A stretch of 64,000 bases of DNA, from the NCBI RefSeq assembly GCF_004919085.1, contig NZ_STGL01000002.1, positions 248,001 through 312,000 on the forward strand. The letters run 5' to 3'. The notes beneath the pieces are model-generated. The model ran no database searches and was not told the DNA's origin. It saw nothing but the letters and a program-made list of their open reading frames with translations. Each line of letters opens with the position of its first letter. The stretch's first letter is position 1. The translations under genes were made by a program, and so were the position numbers. The stretch comes from Nocardioides sp. GY 10127 (lineage in GTDB: Bacteria; Actinomycetota; Actinomycetes; Propionibacteriales; Nocardioidaceae). This document shows, piece by piece, positions 36,529 to 44,722 of this stretch.

Positions 36529-37309
36529 TGGGCAACTCCTGGGTGGGGGACTCGGTGGGGGACTCGAAGGCGTGGCGGGTGCTGACGTGGGCGTGACACA
36601 AGCTGGGACCGACGAATGGCTGGAGCGAGACCTCCACCTGCTTCTCGCCCATCTGCGCCAACGCTCCGGTGAGGAGCCCGCGGTGGATGCCGCAGACGAC
36701 ATCGGGGTTGGCGCGGGCTAGGTCCATGAACGGGCAGTCGACCAGGTCGATGCGACAGGAGCGTCCGCCGTCGGTGGTGGTCAGGTTTGGGGTGTAGCCC
36801 CACCGCTGGAGCATGTCGATGAGCAGGCCGAGCTTGGTCAGCCAGGCGCCCGGCGTGCTCGCGGGTGCGGTCTTGTCGAGTGTCAGGTGTTCGTGGACCC
36901 ACTGCTCCCCCGCCTGCTCGGGAGTGAGATCGGAGCTGAACGAGGCGGAGAGCAGACCGGCCAGCAGCTTTAGATGCGACGCGGTGCGGTCGGGCTCGTT
37001 CGTCACCGGGGCCACCGCGTACACCTTGCGCGGGCGACCCACCCCGAACACCGTCGTGAAGTGGGAGAGCACCAACCCGGCGAGCTCGAGCTGGTCGAGA
37101 TGGAACCGTGCGGTGGTCACGTGCACGCCGAGCTCCTCGGCCAGCTGCGCGGCCGGCATACCACCGACGGGCGCGCCGCCGTCCTCGGCGTGATCGCTCT
37201 CGGCGAACCGCTCGAGCGACTCGATGATGGCGCGGCGCACCGGAGACGCGAGCAGCGCCGCACCGGTGTCGGCGGGGTCCGCTGCCTGCGCAATCACACG
37301 CTTGACCAT
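36518..37309 (-). CDS. COG2345-type Cys-containing transcriptional regulator
   Basis: A 263-residue regulator with an N-terminal winged helix (AAQLAEELGVHVTTARFHLDQLELAGLV, then GRPRKVYA) and a C-terminal sensory part with Cys ligands: SCRIDLVDCPFMDLARANPDVVCGIHRGLLTGAL. The Cys/His spacing resembles SufR-like iron-sulfur regulators, so oxygen or NO sensing is plausible; that is inference. ATG 37309 is chosen over the upstream frame start at 37351. It leads the nar operon, overlapping narG by 11 bases, and is divergent from narK. A paralogue heads the nirK operon (45807-46505). Confidence 0.82.
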   Translation of the reverse strand: MVKRVIAQAADPADTGAALLASPVRRAIIESLERFAESDHAEDGGAPVGGMPAAQLAEELGVHVTTARFHLDQLELAGLVLSHFTTVFGVGRPRKVYAVAPVTNEPDRTASHLKLLAGLLSASFSSDLTPEQAGEQWVHEHLTLDKTAPASTPGAWLTKLGLLIDMLQRWGYTPNLTTTDGGRSCRIDLVDCPFMDLARANPDVVCGIHRGLLTGALAQMGEKQVEVSLQPFVGPSLCHAHVSTRHAFESPTESPTQELPNES

Positions 37310-37472
37310 GGCACATCCTCCACAGAGCCACACTAGTCCAAATCCAGACAATTAATGGACTCGAATCCTGTAATCGAGGTCTCACGCGACACGGTAGACA
37401 CAGATCCATCCCGCCGCTAGCGTCCTGATAGAGAAATTAGAGGATTCCTATCCGTCAATTACAGGGGTCGCC
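37310..37472. promoter_or_regulatory. Divergent control region between regulator-narG and narK
   Basis: A 163-base, relatively AT-rich gap that must hold both promoters. CCTGTAAT (37367-37374) has its exact complement ATTACAGG at 37458-37465, the latter touching the narK ribosome binding site (AGGGG). GAATCC/GGATTC repeats flank them. No clear FNR-type TTGAT-N4-ATCAA site is seen. The mirrored octamers are candidate operators for the adjacent regulator. Confidence 0.45.
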
Positions 37473-38873
37473 ATGTCGACGAGGACGCGTCACGCCACCA
37501 ATAGCTCGGAGAGCCGTCGCGAGGCTGCTCCGGGCGGCGACCTCGACCGGTCGGGTGCCCGTCGGGTGTTGGGGCTGTCCACGGTGGGTTTCACGCTGAT
37601 GTTCGCTGCCTGGCTGATGTTCGGCATCCTCGGCAAGCCCATCAGCACCGAGTTCGGGCTCTCCGAAGTGCAGCTGTCGTGGATCATCGCCGCCGCGGTC
37701 CTCAACGGCTCCCTGTGGCGTCTCCCGGCCGGCATGATCACCGACCGGGTCGGGGGCCGGAAGGTGATGACGTTCCTGCTCCTCGGCTCCGCAGTCCCCG
37801 CCTATCTCGTCTCTCGGGCTGACTCCTACGCGATGCTGCTGGTCCTAGCGTTCCTCGTCGGGTTCGCCGGCAACTCCTTCACCGCCGGCATCGCCTGGAA
37901 CTCCGCGTGGCAGCCCCGCGAGCACCAAGGCTTCGCCCTCGGCTTGTTCGGTGCCGGCAACGTCGGCGCCTCGGTCACCAAGTTCGTGGGACCGCCGTTG
38001 ATCGCGGGCACGACCGTGGGCGCGACCTACCTGGGTATCTTCCCCGGTGGCTGGCGGTTCATCCCGGTGCTCTACGCCGTGCTGCTGGTGCTGATGGCCG
38101 CCGCGACGTGGTTTCTGGCCCCGCACCAGGACAAGGCACCGGGTCGCGCCCAGCCGCTGCGCCGGCAGCTCGCCCCGCTCACCCAGATCCGGGTGTGGCG
38201 TTTCAGCCTCTACTACGTCGCCTTCTTCGGCGCCTACGTTGCCCTCGCCGCCTGGTTGCCGACGTACTACATGGACAACTTCGACGTCTCGCTCCAGACC
38301 GCCGCGTACCTGACCGCCTCCTACATCTTCCCCGCATCCTTGCTGCGTCCCGTCGGGGGCTGGCTGTCCGACCAGTGGGGGGCACGGCGCGTCATGTACC
38401 TCGCACTCGGCACGATGCTGGTGGTCTCCGGGCTGCTGATGATGCCCAACGGTCACCTGGTCATCGACCACGCCGACGGCAGCCAGACTCAGCATCTGAG
38501 CTATGCCATAGGGCTGGCCCCGTTTGCCCTGCTGGTGTTCCTCCTCGGGTGCGCCATGGGTATCGGCAAGGCAGCGGTCTACAAGCACATCCCGGAGTAC
38601 TTCCCCGACAACGTCGGCGCCGTCGGTGGCCTGGTGGGCATGCTCGGGGGGCTCGGCGGCTTCTTCCTTCCCCCACTGTTCGCCTACACCAAGGCCTGGT
38701 CCGGGTTCCCCTCCAGCACCTTCTTCGTGCTCTTTGCCTTGACAGCCGTGTGCCTGCTCTGGATGCACTGGACCGTGGTCCACATGCTGCACACCGACTC
38801 CCCCGACCTGGCGCGTCACATCGAACGCCCCACCACCGCCCCGACCAACGCCCCTGAGGAGGCACTGGCATGA
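37473..38873 (+). CDS. narK: Nitrate/nitrite transporter NarK, type 1
   Basis: A 466-residue MFS transporter of the NNP family with 12 predicted spans. The nitrate-signature-like regions are visible as AGNSFTAGIAWNSAWQPREHQGFALGLFGAGNVGASVTKF and GGLVGMLGGLGGFFLPPLF. It moves nitrate and/or nitrite across the membrane. It is divergent from the regulator-nar operon, and its stop overlaps the next narK start by four bases (ATGA). It belongs to the NarK1 (nitrate/proton symport-like) group by sequence look; this sub-typing is tentative. Confidence 0.9.
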   Translation: MSTRTRHATNSSESRREAAPGGDLDRSGARRVLGLSTVGFTLMFAAWLMFGILGKPISTEFGLSEVQLSWIIAAAVLNGSLWRLPAGMITDRVGGRKVMTFLLLGSAVPAYLVSRADSYAMLLVLAFLVGFAGNSFTAGIAWNSAWQPREHQGFALGLFGAGNVGASVTKFVGPPLIAGTTVGATYLGIFPGGWRFIPVLYAVLLVLMAAATWFLAPHQDKAPGRAQPLRRQLAPLTQIRVWRFSLYYVAFFGAYVALAAWLPTYYMDNFDVSLQTAAYLTASYIFPASLLRPVGGWLSDQWGARRVMYLALGTMLVVSGLLMMPNGHLVIDHADGSQTQHLSYAIGLAPFALLVFLLGCAMGIGKAAVYKHIPEYFPDNVGAVGGLVGMLGGLGGFFLPPLFAYTKAWSGFPSSTFFVLFALTAVCLLWMHWTVVHMLHTDSPDLARHIERPTTAPTNAPEEALA

Positions 38874-40264
38874 ACACCACTACACCGTCCCGCTCCGGGG
38901 AGTGGCTGGAGTCCTGGGACCCCGAAGATGCCTCCAGTTGGGACTCCCGGCTGGCGTGGCGGACCCTGTGGATCACCACCTTCTGCCTGACGCTGGCGTT
39001 CGTCGCCTGGTTCCTGCCCAGCGCCATCATCCCCAAGCTCAACGCCTTGGGCTACAGCTTCTCCACCACGCAGCTGTACTGGATGGCCGCCATGCCCGGA
39101 CTGTCCGCTGGGCTGTTCCGGCTGGTCTGGATGACACTCCCGCCCATCCTGGGAACCCGCAAGATGGTCTCGCTGACGTCCTTGCTGCTGATCGCCTCCA
39201 CGCTCGGCTGGGGGGTCAGAGTCCAGTCCCCCACCGCGCCATACTGGGAGCTGATGACCCTGGCCTTCCTCGCCGGCATCGGCGGCGGCGCGTTCTCCGG
39301 CTTCATGCCCAGCACGTCCTACTTCTTCCCGAAGGCCAAGCAGGGAACAGCACTGGGGATCCAGGCCGGGCTCGGCAACTTCGGGGTCTCCCTGGTGCAG
39401 CTGCTCACGCCGTACCTGATCGCGGTGTCCTTCTTCGCCTTCCTCGGCGACAGCCAGCAGCTTGCGGTGCCGGGCAAGCCGTCGAAGGAGGTGTGGTACC
39501 AGAACGCCGCCTTCGTGTGGATCCCGCTCATGGTCATCGGCGCCGCGCTCGCTTGGGCCCTGCTCAAGTCGGTACCGGTCAAGGCGAACGTCCGTCAGCA
39601 GTTCGACATCTTCAACAACACCGACACCTGGCTGATGACGCTCCTCTACATCATGACCTTCGGTACCTTCTCCGGACTGGCCGCTCAGTTCGGACTGCTG
39701 ATGTCGAACCTCTACGGCACCGGCAACGGTGACATCGTCAGCGGAAGCGGTGCCTCCGCAAGCGTCCTCATCGACGGCTACGCGGTGCCCGACCCGGTCA
39801 AGTTTGTGTTCCTCGGCCCCCTCATCGGTGCCGCAGCCCGCGTGCTGTTCTCCCCACTCACAGACCGCATGGGCGGCGCGATCTGGACCTTGATCTCCGG
39901 TCTCGGGCTCATTGTGTCCATCGCGTACACGATCCCCGCGCTCACCCCCGATCTCAGCTCCGCCGCGGCGCTGGAGTCGGACTTCCACCAGTTCCTGTGG
40001 GGCATGCTCGCGATCTTCTTGTTCTCCGGGATCGGTAACGCCTCCACCTTCAAGCAGATGCCGATGATCTTCGAACGCCGCCAGGCCGGTGGCGTCATCG
40101 GCTGGACCGCCGCCATCGCCGCCTTCGGCCCGTTCTTCTTCGGCGTCGGCATCACCACCATCGGCGCCACCGCGTTCTACTCCGTCGGCATCGCTTGGGC
40201 GGTCATGTGCGTGGCGATCACCTGGGTCCGCTATGCCCGCAAGGGCGCACCACGGCCGAGCTGA
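38870..40264 (+). CDS. narK: Nitrate/nitrite transporter NarK, type 2
   Basis: A 464-residue NNP-family MFS transporter that differs clearly from its neighbour. The signature regions are GIGGGAFSGFMPSTSYFFPKAKQGTALGIQAGLGNFGVS and GIGNASTFKQMPMIFERRQAGGVIGWTAAIAAFGPF, the NarK2 (nitrate/nitrite exchange) type. A long loop between spans 5 and 6 contains the Asp/Lys-rich stretch. It overlaps the upstream narK by four bases. In some proteobacteria the two types are fused into one protein; here they are separate. Confidence 0.9.
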   Translation: MNTTTPSRSGEWLESWDPEDASSWDSRLAWRTLWITTFCLTLAFVAWFLPSAIIPKLNALGYSFSTTQLYWMAAMPGLSAGLFRLVWMTLPPILGTRKMVSLTSLLLIASTLGWGVRVQSPTAPYWELMTLAFLAGIGGGAFSGFMPSTSYFFPKAKQGTALGIQAGLGNFGVSLVQLLTPYLIAVSFFAFLGDSQQLAVPGKPSKEVWYQNAAFVWIPLMVIGAALAWALLKSVPVKANVRQQFDIFNNTDTWLMTLLYIMTFGTFSGLAAQFGLLMSNLYGTGNGDIVSGSGASASVLIDGYAVPDPVKFVFLGPLIGAAARVLFSPLTDRMGGAIWTLISGLGLIVSIAYTIPALTPDLSSAAALESDFHQFLWGMLAIFLFSGIGNASTFKQMPMIFERRQAGGVIGWTAAIAAFGPFFFGVGITTIGATAFYSVGIAWAVMCVAITWVRYARKGAPRPS

Positions 40265-40306
40265 CCCTCATCGCCGTATACGACAGCCAGTCCTGTGGAG
40301 AATCCT

Positions 40307-41488
40307 GTGGACGAACACGACGAGCCTCACGTGGACGCTGGCAACGCCGCGGGACTCGAACACCCTGATGCGCGCGCAGGGTACGACGCGCTGCGTAGCC
40401 GGTGCCCCGTCGTGGAGCAGGCCGGCGTGTGGCTGGTCCTAGGGCACCGGGAGGTGGTAGCGGCCGCGACGGACCCGGTCTCCTTCTCGAGCTCCGTGAC
40501 AGCTCGGCGGGCGATCCCCAACAGCCTCGACGGAAAGGAGCACGCGACGTTCCGGGCCGTGGTCGACCGCTACCTCACGCCCGCGCGCGTTGCCAACCTC
40601 GAGCCCACCGCCAGCACGTTGGCGGTCGAGATCGTCGACGCACTCCCCCGCGGGTCGACCATCAAGACGATCGCACAGGTTGGCATGCCGTTCGCAGTCC
40701 GTGTCCAGTCCGCATGGTTGGGTTGGCCGCGTGAGCTCGAGCCGAGACTGGTCGAGTGGGTGCGAGACAACCGCGCCGCCACCCGTTCCGGTGAACGCAG
40801 ACGCACAGCCGCCATCGCAGACGAGTTCGACCAGATCATCCAGACCCTGCTCGACGCTCGCCGCGAACATCCTGCCGCCGAGGCGACCGGCGGCATCGAC
40901 GTCACCCGTGAACTGATGACCGAGACCGTCAACGGACGACCGCTCGAAGACACCGAGATCGTCTCGATCCTGCGAAACTGGACCGCCGGAGATCTCGGCT
41001 CACTCGCCACCTCGATCGGGGTCATCGTGCACTTCCTCGCCACCCGATCAGAGGTCCAATCCGTCCTTCGAACTCAGGCGTATGCAGGTGACGACTCAGC
41101 GATCGAGGCGGCGATCGAGGAGATTCTGCGGATCGACGACCCCTTTGTCTCGAACCGGCGCCGCGCCACCCGTGAGGTGGAACTCGGCGGGCAGCGGGTC
41201 GAGAAAGACGCACGCCTGGTGCTGAACTGGACCGCGGCGAACCGTGACCCCTTGGTCTTCGACGACCCGGACAGGTTCGACCCGATCGGCAACGCGCACG
41301 CGAACCTGGTCTTCGGCATCGGCCCCCACAAGTGCCCGGGCCGGGCGCTGACCCTGATGGAGCTCAGGGTGGTCACTCAGGCGCTGCTCGCCGCCACCGA
41401 CCACATCGAGCTCGCCACCGAGCGACCAGCTGTGCGCGAGACCCGGCCAGCCGGAGGGTGGGCACGGGTTCCAGTGGTCTTGCGCTAG
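40307..41488 (+). CDS. Cytochrome P450 without the acid-alcohol pair
   Basis: A 393-residue soluble P450. The haem loop FGIGPHKCPGRAL carries Cys343; the ExxR motif is Glu272-Ile-Leu-Arg275. The I-helix reads NWTAGDLGSLATS: aligning Ala227-Gly228-Asp229-Leu230-Gly231 with P450cam GGLDT puts Leu and Gly where the oxygen-activating Asp and Thr normally stand. A classical monooxygenase role is therefore doubtful. It starts 42 bases behind the second narK on the same strand and faces the nirK operon, so a role in NO reduction or NO protection is proposed, by analogy to fungal P450nor. GTG 40307 has GGAG at 6-base spacing; GTG 40295 is in frame. There is no adjacent ferredoxin gene. Confidence 0.88.
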   Translation: MDEHDEPHVDAGNAAGLEHPDARAGYDALRSRCPVVEQAGVWLVLGHREVVAAATDPVSFSSSVTARRAIPNSLDGKEHATFRAVVDRYLTPARVANLEPTASTLAVEIVDALPRGSTIKTIAQVGMPFAVRVQSAWLGWPRELEPRLVEWVRDNRAATRSGERRRTAAIADEFDQIIQTLLDARREHPAAEATGGIDVTRELMTETVNGRPLEDTEIVSILRNWTAGDLGSLATSIGVIVHFLATRSEVQSVLRTQAYAGDDSAIEAAIEEILRIDDPFVSNRRRATREVELGGQRVEKDARLVLNWTAANRDPLVFDDPDRFDPIGNAHANLVFGIGPHKCPGRALTLMELRVVTQALLAATDHIELATERPAVRETRPAGGWARVPVVLR

Positions 41489-41715
41489 GTCGAGTCGCCT
41501 CGTTCGTTGCCGCTGTTCCGCTTCGATTGGGCCTCGACGTAGGCAACGAACGGGCCCTGGGTGGATTCGATGCGTCCCATCTCCTCTCTCCCGTCGCAGG
41601 TGAACAGGCCGACTTGGACCGGTGGACCCACGCTCAGCAGCCGCCACTCCCCACCGGCGGCCTGCCACCTGACCAACGTGTCAAGATCCGTCGATTCGCT
41701 GGCCGGGTCGCTCAC
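41485..41715 (-). CDS. Small conserved-looking protein of the nirK operon
   Basis: A 76-residue protein I cannot assign. It looks like a small beta-rich domain (GGEWRLLSVGPPVQVGLFTCDGREEMGRIESTQGPFVAYVEAQ). The GTG start overlaps the cupin stop by four bases (GTGA), so it is the last gene of the nirK transcript. Its 3' end overlaps that of the P450 by four bases. Confidence 0.6.
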   Translation of the reverse strand: MSDPASESTDLDTLVRWQAAGGEWRLLSVGPPVQVGLFTCDGREEMGRIESTQGPFVAYVEAQSKRNSGNERGDST

Positions 41716-42050
41716 TGGACCACGACCGACAGCAAGACGACGCTGTCCTCAAGCGCGTCCAGGCTGTGGCGTTCGGCGGGGACCGGCATCAAGACGCCAG
41801 CGGTCCCTTCGCGGGAGCCCGACGGATCGCTGAGCCGCACGCGTCCGAGGATGACCTGCAGGCTCGCGTCTCCGGGCGCCGTGTGCTCGGCCAGTTGGGC
41901 GCCTTCCCGGAGCGCCATGAGGGTATGGCGGAGGGTTCGTTCGCTGCCGCCCAACAAGGTGCGTGCCGCGCGGCCGCTATGCGATGTGGAGGCCTGGGCC
42001 AGCAGCTCATGGGCGACCTCGATGAGCGAGGCGGCGTCAGTCTGGTTCAT
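41712..42050 (-). CDS. Cupin-domain protein downstream of nirK
   Basis: A 112-residue single-domain cupin (LAEHTAPGDASLQVILGRVRL...GVLMPVPAERHSLDALEDSVVLLSVV). The metal-site histidines are fewer than in catalytic cupins (His in LAEH and RHSL), so binding more than catalysis is likely. Such small cupins are often found beside nitrite reductase genes. ATG 42050 is chosen with GAGAGGA upstream; GTG 42101, overlapping the nirK stop as GTGA, is the alternative and would add 17 residues. Confidence 0.75.
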   Translation of the reverse strand: MNQTDAASLIEVAHELLAQASTSHSGRAARTLLGGSERTLRHTLMALREGAQLAEHTAPGDASLQVILGRVRLSDPSGSREGTAGVLMPVPAERHSLDALEDSVVLLSVVVQ

Positions 42051-42097
42051 TTCAATCAGGTCCTCTCGGTGGGTGGAGCATGTGGGCGGCATCGTTG

Positions 42098-44722
42098 TCA
42101 CCGTTGCGCTCGGGGACGTTCGACACTCAGGAGCCCGTGGGCGCCTCGTTCTGCGTCGACCATGACGTGGGAGACGAATGGGTAGTGCCCCGGTTCGGTC
42201 AGGATCAGCTCGACGAATCCTCCCTGGGCGGGGGCGAGTGCGAGGGCTTGGGCGCCGCCGGTGCCGACGGCTCCCGCGTCTCGCAGCAGGTAGGACCCTT
42301 CCGCCCAGGTGGTTGTGAACTGGCCACCCACGACGTGGAAGGCCGTCGCACGGTTCGGGCCCGCGTCGAGCACCCAGATCCGGAGGTGGTCACCGGCCGA
42401 GACCTGTATCGGGTCGTGGTCGTACTGGTTGGCGTATCCGTTGAACACGACGGCGTCGGGTTCTTCTGCTTGGACCTTGTCGACGTCGACTGGCCCCCCT
42501 TGCGGACCGTAGTACTGCTCGCTCTGCACCAGGACAAAGCTCTGGTCGACCGCCGGCAGGTCAGGGGGTTCGATGACCACGGCGCCGAACATTCCGTTGG
42601 CGATGTGTGCCGACATCGGCATCGTTGAGCAGTGGTACATCCAGATCCCGGCCCGGTCGGCGGTGAACCGGTAGGTCAGCGACTCGCCTCGAGCGATCGT
42701 CCGCATGGGCTCGTCGGGAGCGAGCGTTCCGGCATGGAAGTCGATCGAGTGGCCCATCCTCGCGTCGTTGATCAACCTCACGACGAACCGGTCACCAACC
42801 CGTCCGTGCAGGATCGGGCCGGGTGACTGCCCGTTGTAAGTCCACAAGCGCTGGGTGACGCCCGGGGCCACCTCACGGAGGACTTCGCGCACCGTCAAGG
42901 TGACGTGGTGAGTCTGCGGGCCCCGGTCACGCAGCGGGGGAAGCACGGCACTCCGGCTGCTGAAGCCAGCCTCCGGCTCGGCGGCCGGGTTGTAGGTTGC
43001 GTCGTTGTCACCGGCTTCGTCGCCGTTCGGGTCGTCAGCGTGGTCAGCCTGGTCGGCGTGATCTGCCTCGTCGGCCTCGTCAGTGGCGTCGGCTCCGGTG
43101 ACTGTGACTTGGAGCGTCATGCCCATCTGGCGGTGACCGACGATCGAGCACCAGCCGTCGAGATCGCGGCCCACGAGACCGACGTTGATGCGGGCGCCAT
43201 CACCCGGTGACAGCCTGCCGGAGTCGGCACCGGTCTCCAGGACCAGGTCGTGCACATCGGAATCGGTGTTGACCAGCTCGATCACCAGTCGGTCACCGGC
43301 AGGGACGTCGATGCGGGACGGCACGAACCGCATGTCAGCCGCCTCCACGCGCACGGTGGTGGTGTGGCCGGTCGCCTCGACGCCAGCAGCGGCGCTGATG
43401 ACGCGGCCCGTGTCGAGGGCGGCCGGGTCGACCGCGACGCCGCCTGCGATCGTGAGGGCGACAACCGACAGGCCGGCGACGGCCGAGCCGAGGGAGCGCT
43501 GACGGTTTGTTCCAGCCACCGGTTCAATGGCAGTGGCGTCCGGTCCGCGTGCTCGCCGTGAGGCCCGAATGGCCAGCACGAGCAGCGGAACCTGCGAAGC
43601 CAGAGCCACCAGCACCGCCAGGGAGCACCCGACCCGCACTGCGCCCGGTCCCGGAGGCACGCAGGCCAGCAGCCCGGCGTTGACCACCGTCACCCGCAGG
43701 GCACCGGCCCGGTCGAGGACCGCTGCCGAGGCGCGGACCGCGCGGCCACCGCCCCCCAGAGCCGTGGGCACGAGGTAGCCGAGCGCGCCCAGAAGAACCT
43801 GGGCTGCGAACCCCGCCGCCAGGAACGGGACCAACCAATCGAGCCGCCCAAGCACCTCCTCCGCAGTTCCACCTCGCGCAAGGAGCACCGCCCACGCCAC
43901 CAAGCACCCACCCAGCCACACCAGACCAGCACCCACCGACCACGTCGGATGGCTCGACGGAGGCTTGCGCCGAGCCGCGTCAAGCAGCGGCCGGGCAATG
44001 ATCAGCGCGCCCACGACGTAGAACACGAGCCCCGCAGCCGCCAGGGGCCAGAGGCCGGCGAGGCAGGCACCGGCGGCCGTGAGGACCCCGACAAGAAGCA
44101 CAGGCAGCGCTCGACGTACCGCGCTGTCAGATCCCTCGCCGAGACGGGTACGCAGCATCGTCGGCCACAGCGTCAGCACCGCGCCTGCCACGGTCAGCCC
44201 GACCCAACCCAGCAGGTTGACCACCACATGCGCCAGCAGCAGACGACTGTGCCACGGATCCGGAAGGCCCCGGGCGAGAAGAACGCCCAGCGCTGCGCCG
44301 ATCGGGAGCACCAGCGCGGCAGCCAGGTAGTAGTGGATGACGCCCGCGAACCGGCCGGGCAGCGCTCTCCGCAACTGCCCCGCCAGTCGCACCGCGTGCC
44401 AGACCACTGCTCCAACCACCGACGTGGCGCCCACCAAGGTCACCGGCCACAGCGATGTCTGTGTTCCGATCATCACGGCCAACGCACCCAGTGCAAGCAT
44501 CGCCAGCAGTTGCGGACGCGGAGTAGATGCGACATGGAGCAGGGCGTCTGCGAAGTGCTGGCTCCAGACCACGATGGAATGTGTGACGGCACCCAGCAGG
44601 AGGAGGTGGAGCAGCAGCCATCGAGGTTCAGGCAGCCACGGGTGAGCCACCGCCACCAATGGGATCGCCATCAGCCACACCAACGCCGGCAGGTCCCGCC
44701 ACGGCGAGAACCCCCTCCTCAT
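42098..44722 (-). CDS. nirK: Membrane-fused copper nitrite reductase (NirK)
   Basis: An 874-residue three-part protein. Residues about 1-430 form roughly ten or more membrane spans with histidines inside them (LLHLLLLGAVTHSIVVWSQHF, LLLAHVVVNLLGWVGL). Residues about 454-544 are a cupredoxin with a type 1 copper set (DVHDLVL, then GWCSIVGHRQMGM). After an Asp/Glu/Ala/His-rich linker comes NirK (about 600-874), with type 1 and type 2 ligands in GHSIDFHAG and WMYHCSTMPMSAHIANGMFG and the third type 2 His in TAFHVVGG. Nitrite is reduced to NO outside the membrane. The fusion would deliver electrons from the membrane through the cupredoxin to NirK. ATG 44722 overlaps the upstream stop (ATGA). Confidence 0.9.
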   Translation of the reverse strand: MRRGFSPWRDLPALVWLMAIPLVAVAHPWLPEPRWLLLHLLLLGAVTHSIVVWSQHFADALLHVASTPRPQLLAMLALGALAVMIGTQTSLWPVTLVGATSVVGAVVWHAVRLAGQLRRALPGRFAGVIHYYLAAALVLPIGAALGVLLARGLPDPWHSRLLLAHVVVNLLGWVGLTVAGAVLTLWPTMLRTRLGEGSDSAVRRALPVLLVGVLTAAGACLAGLWPLAAAGLVFYVVGALIIARPLLDAARRKPPSSHPTWSVGAGLVWLGGCLVAWAVLLARGGTAEEVLGRLDWLVPFLAAGFAAQVLLGALGYLVPTALGGGGRAVRASAAVLDRAGALRVTVVNAGLLACVPPGPGAVRVGCSLAVLVALASQVPLLVLAIRASRRARGPDATAIEPVAGTNRQRSLGSAVAGLSVVALTIAGGVAVDPAALDTGRVISAAAGVEATGHTTTVRVEAADMRFVPSRIDVPAGDRLVIELVNTDSDVHDLVLETGADSGRLSPGDGARINVGLVGRDLDGWCSIVGHRQMGMTLQVTVTGADATDEADEADHADQADHADDPNGDEAGDNDATYNPAAEPEAGFSSRSAVLPPLRDRGPQTHHVTLTVREVLREVAPGVTQRLWTYNGQSPGPILHGRVGDRFVVRLINDARMGHSIDFHAGTLAPDEPMRTIARGESLTYRFTADRAGIWMYHCSTMPMSAHIANGMFGAVVIEPPDLPAVDQSFVLVQSEQYYGPQGGPVDVDKVQAEEPDAVVFNGYANQYDHDPIQVSAGDHLRIWVLDAGPNRATAFHVVGGQFTTTWAEGSYLLRDAGAVGTGGAQALALAPAQGGFVELILTEPGHYPFVSHVMVDAERGAHGLLSVERPRAQR

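Noticed and set aside
37310..37472. FNR/CRP or GlnR box at narK
   Set aside because: Neither TTGAT-N4-ATCAA nor GTNAC-N6-GAAAC is found in this gap.
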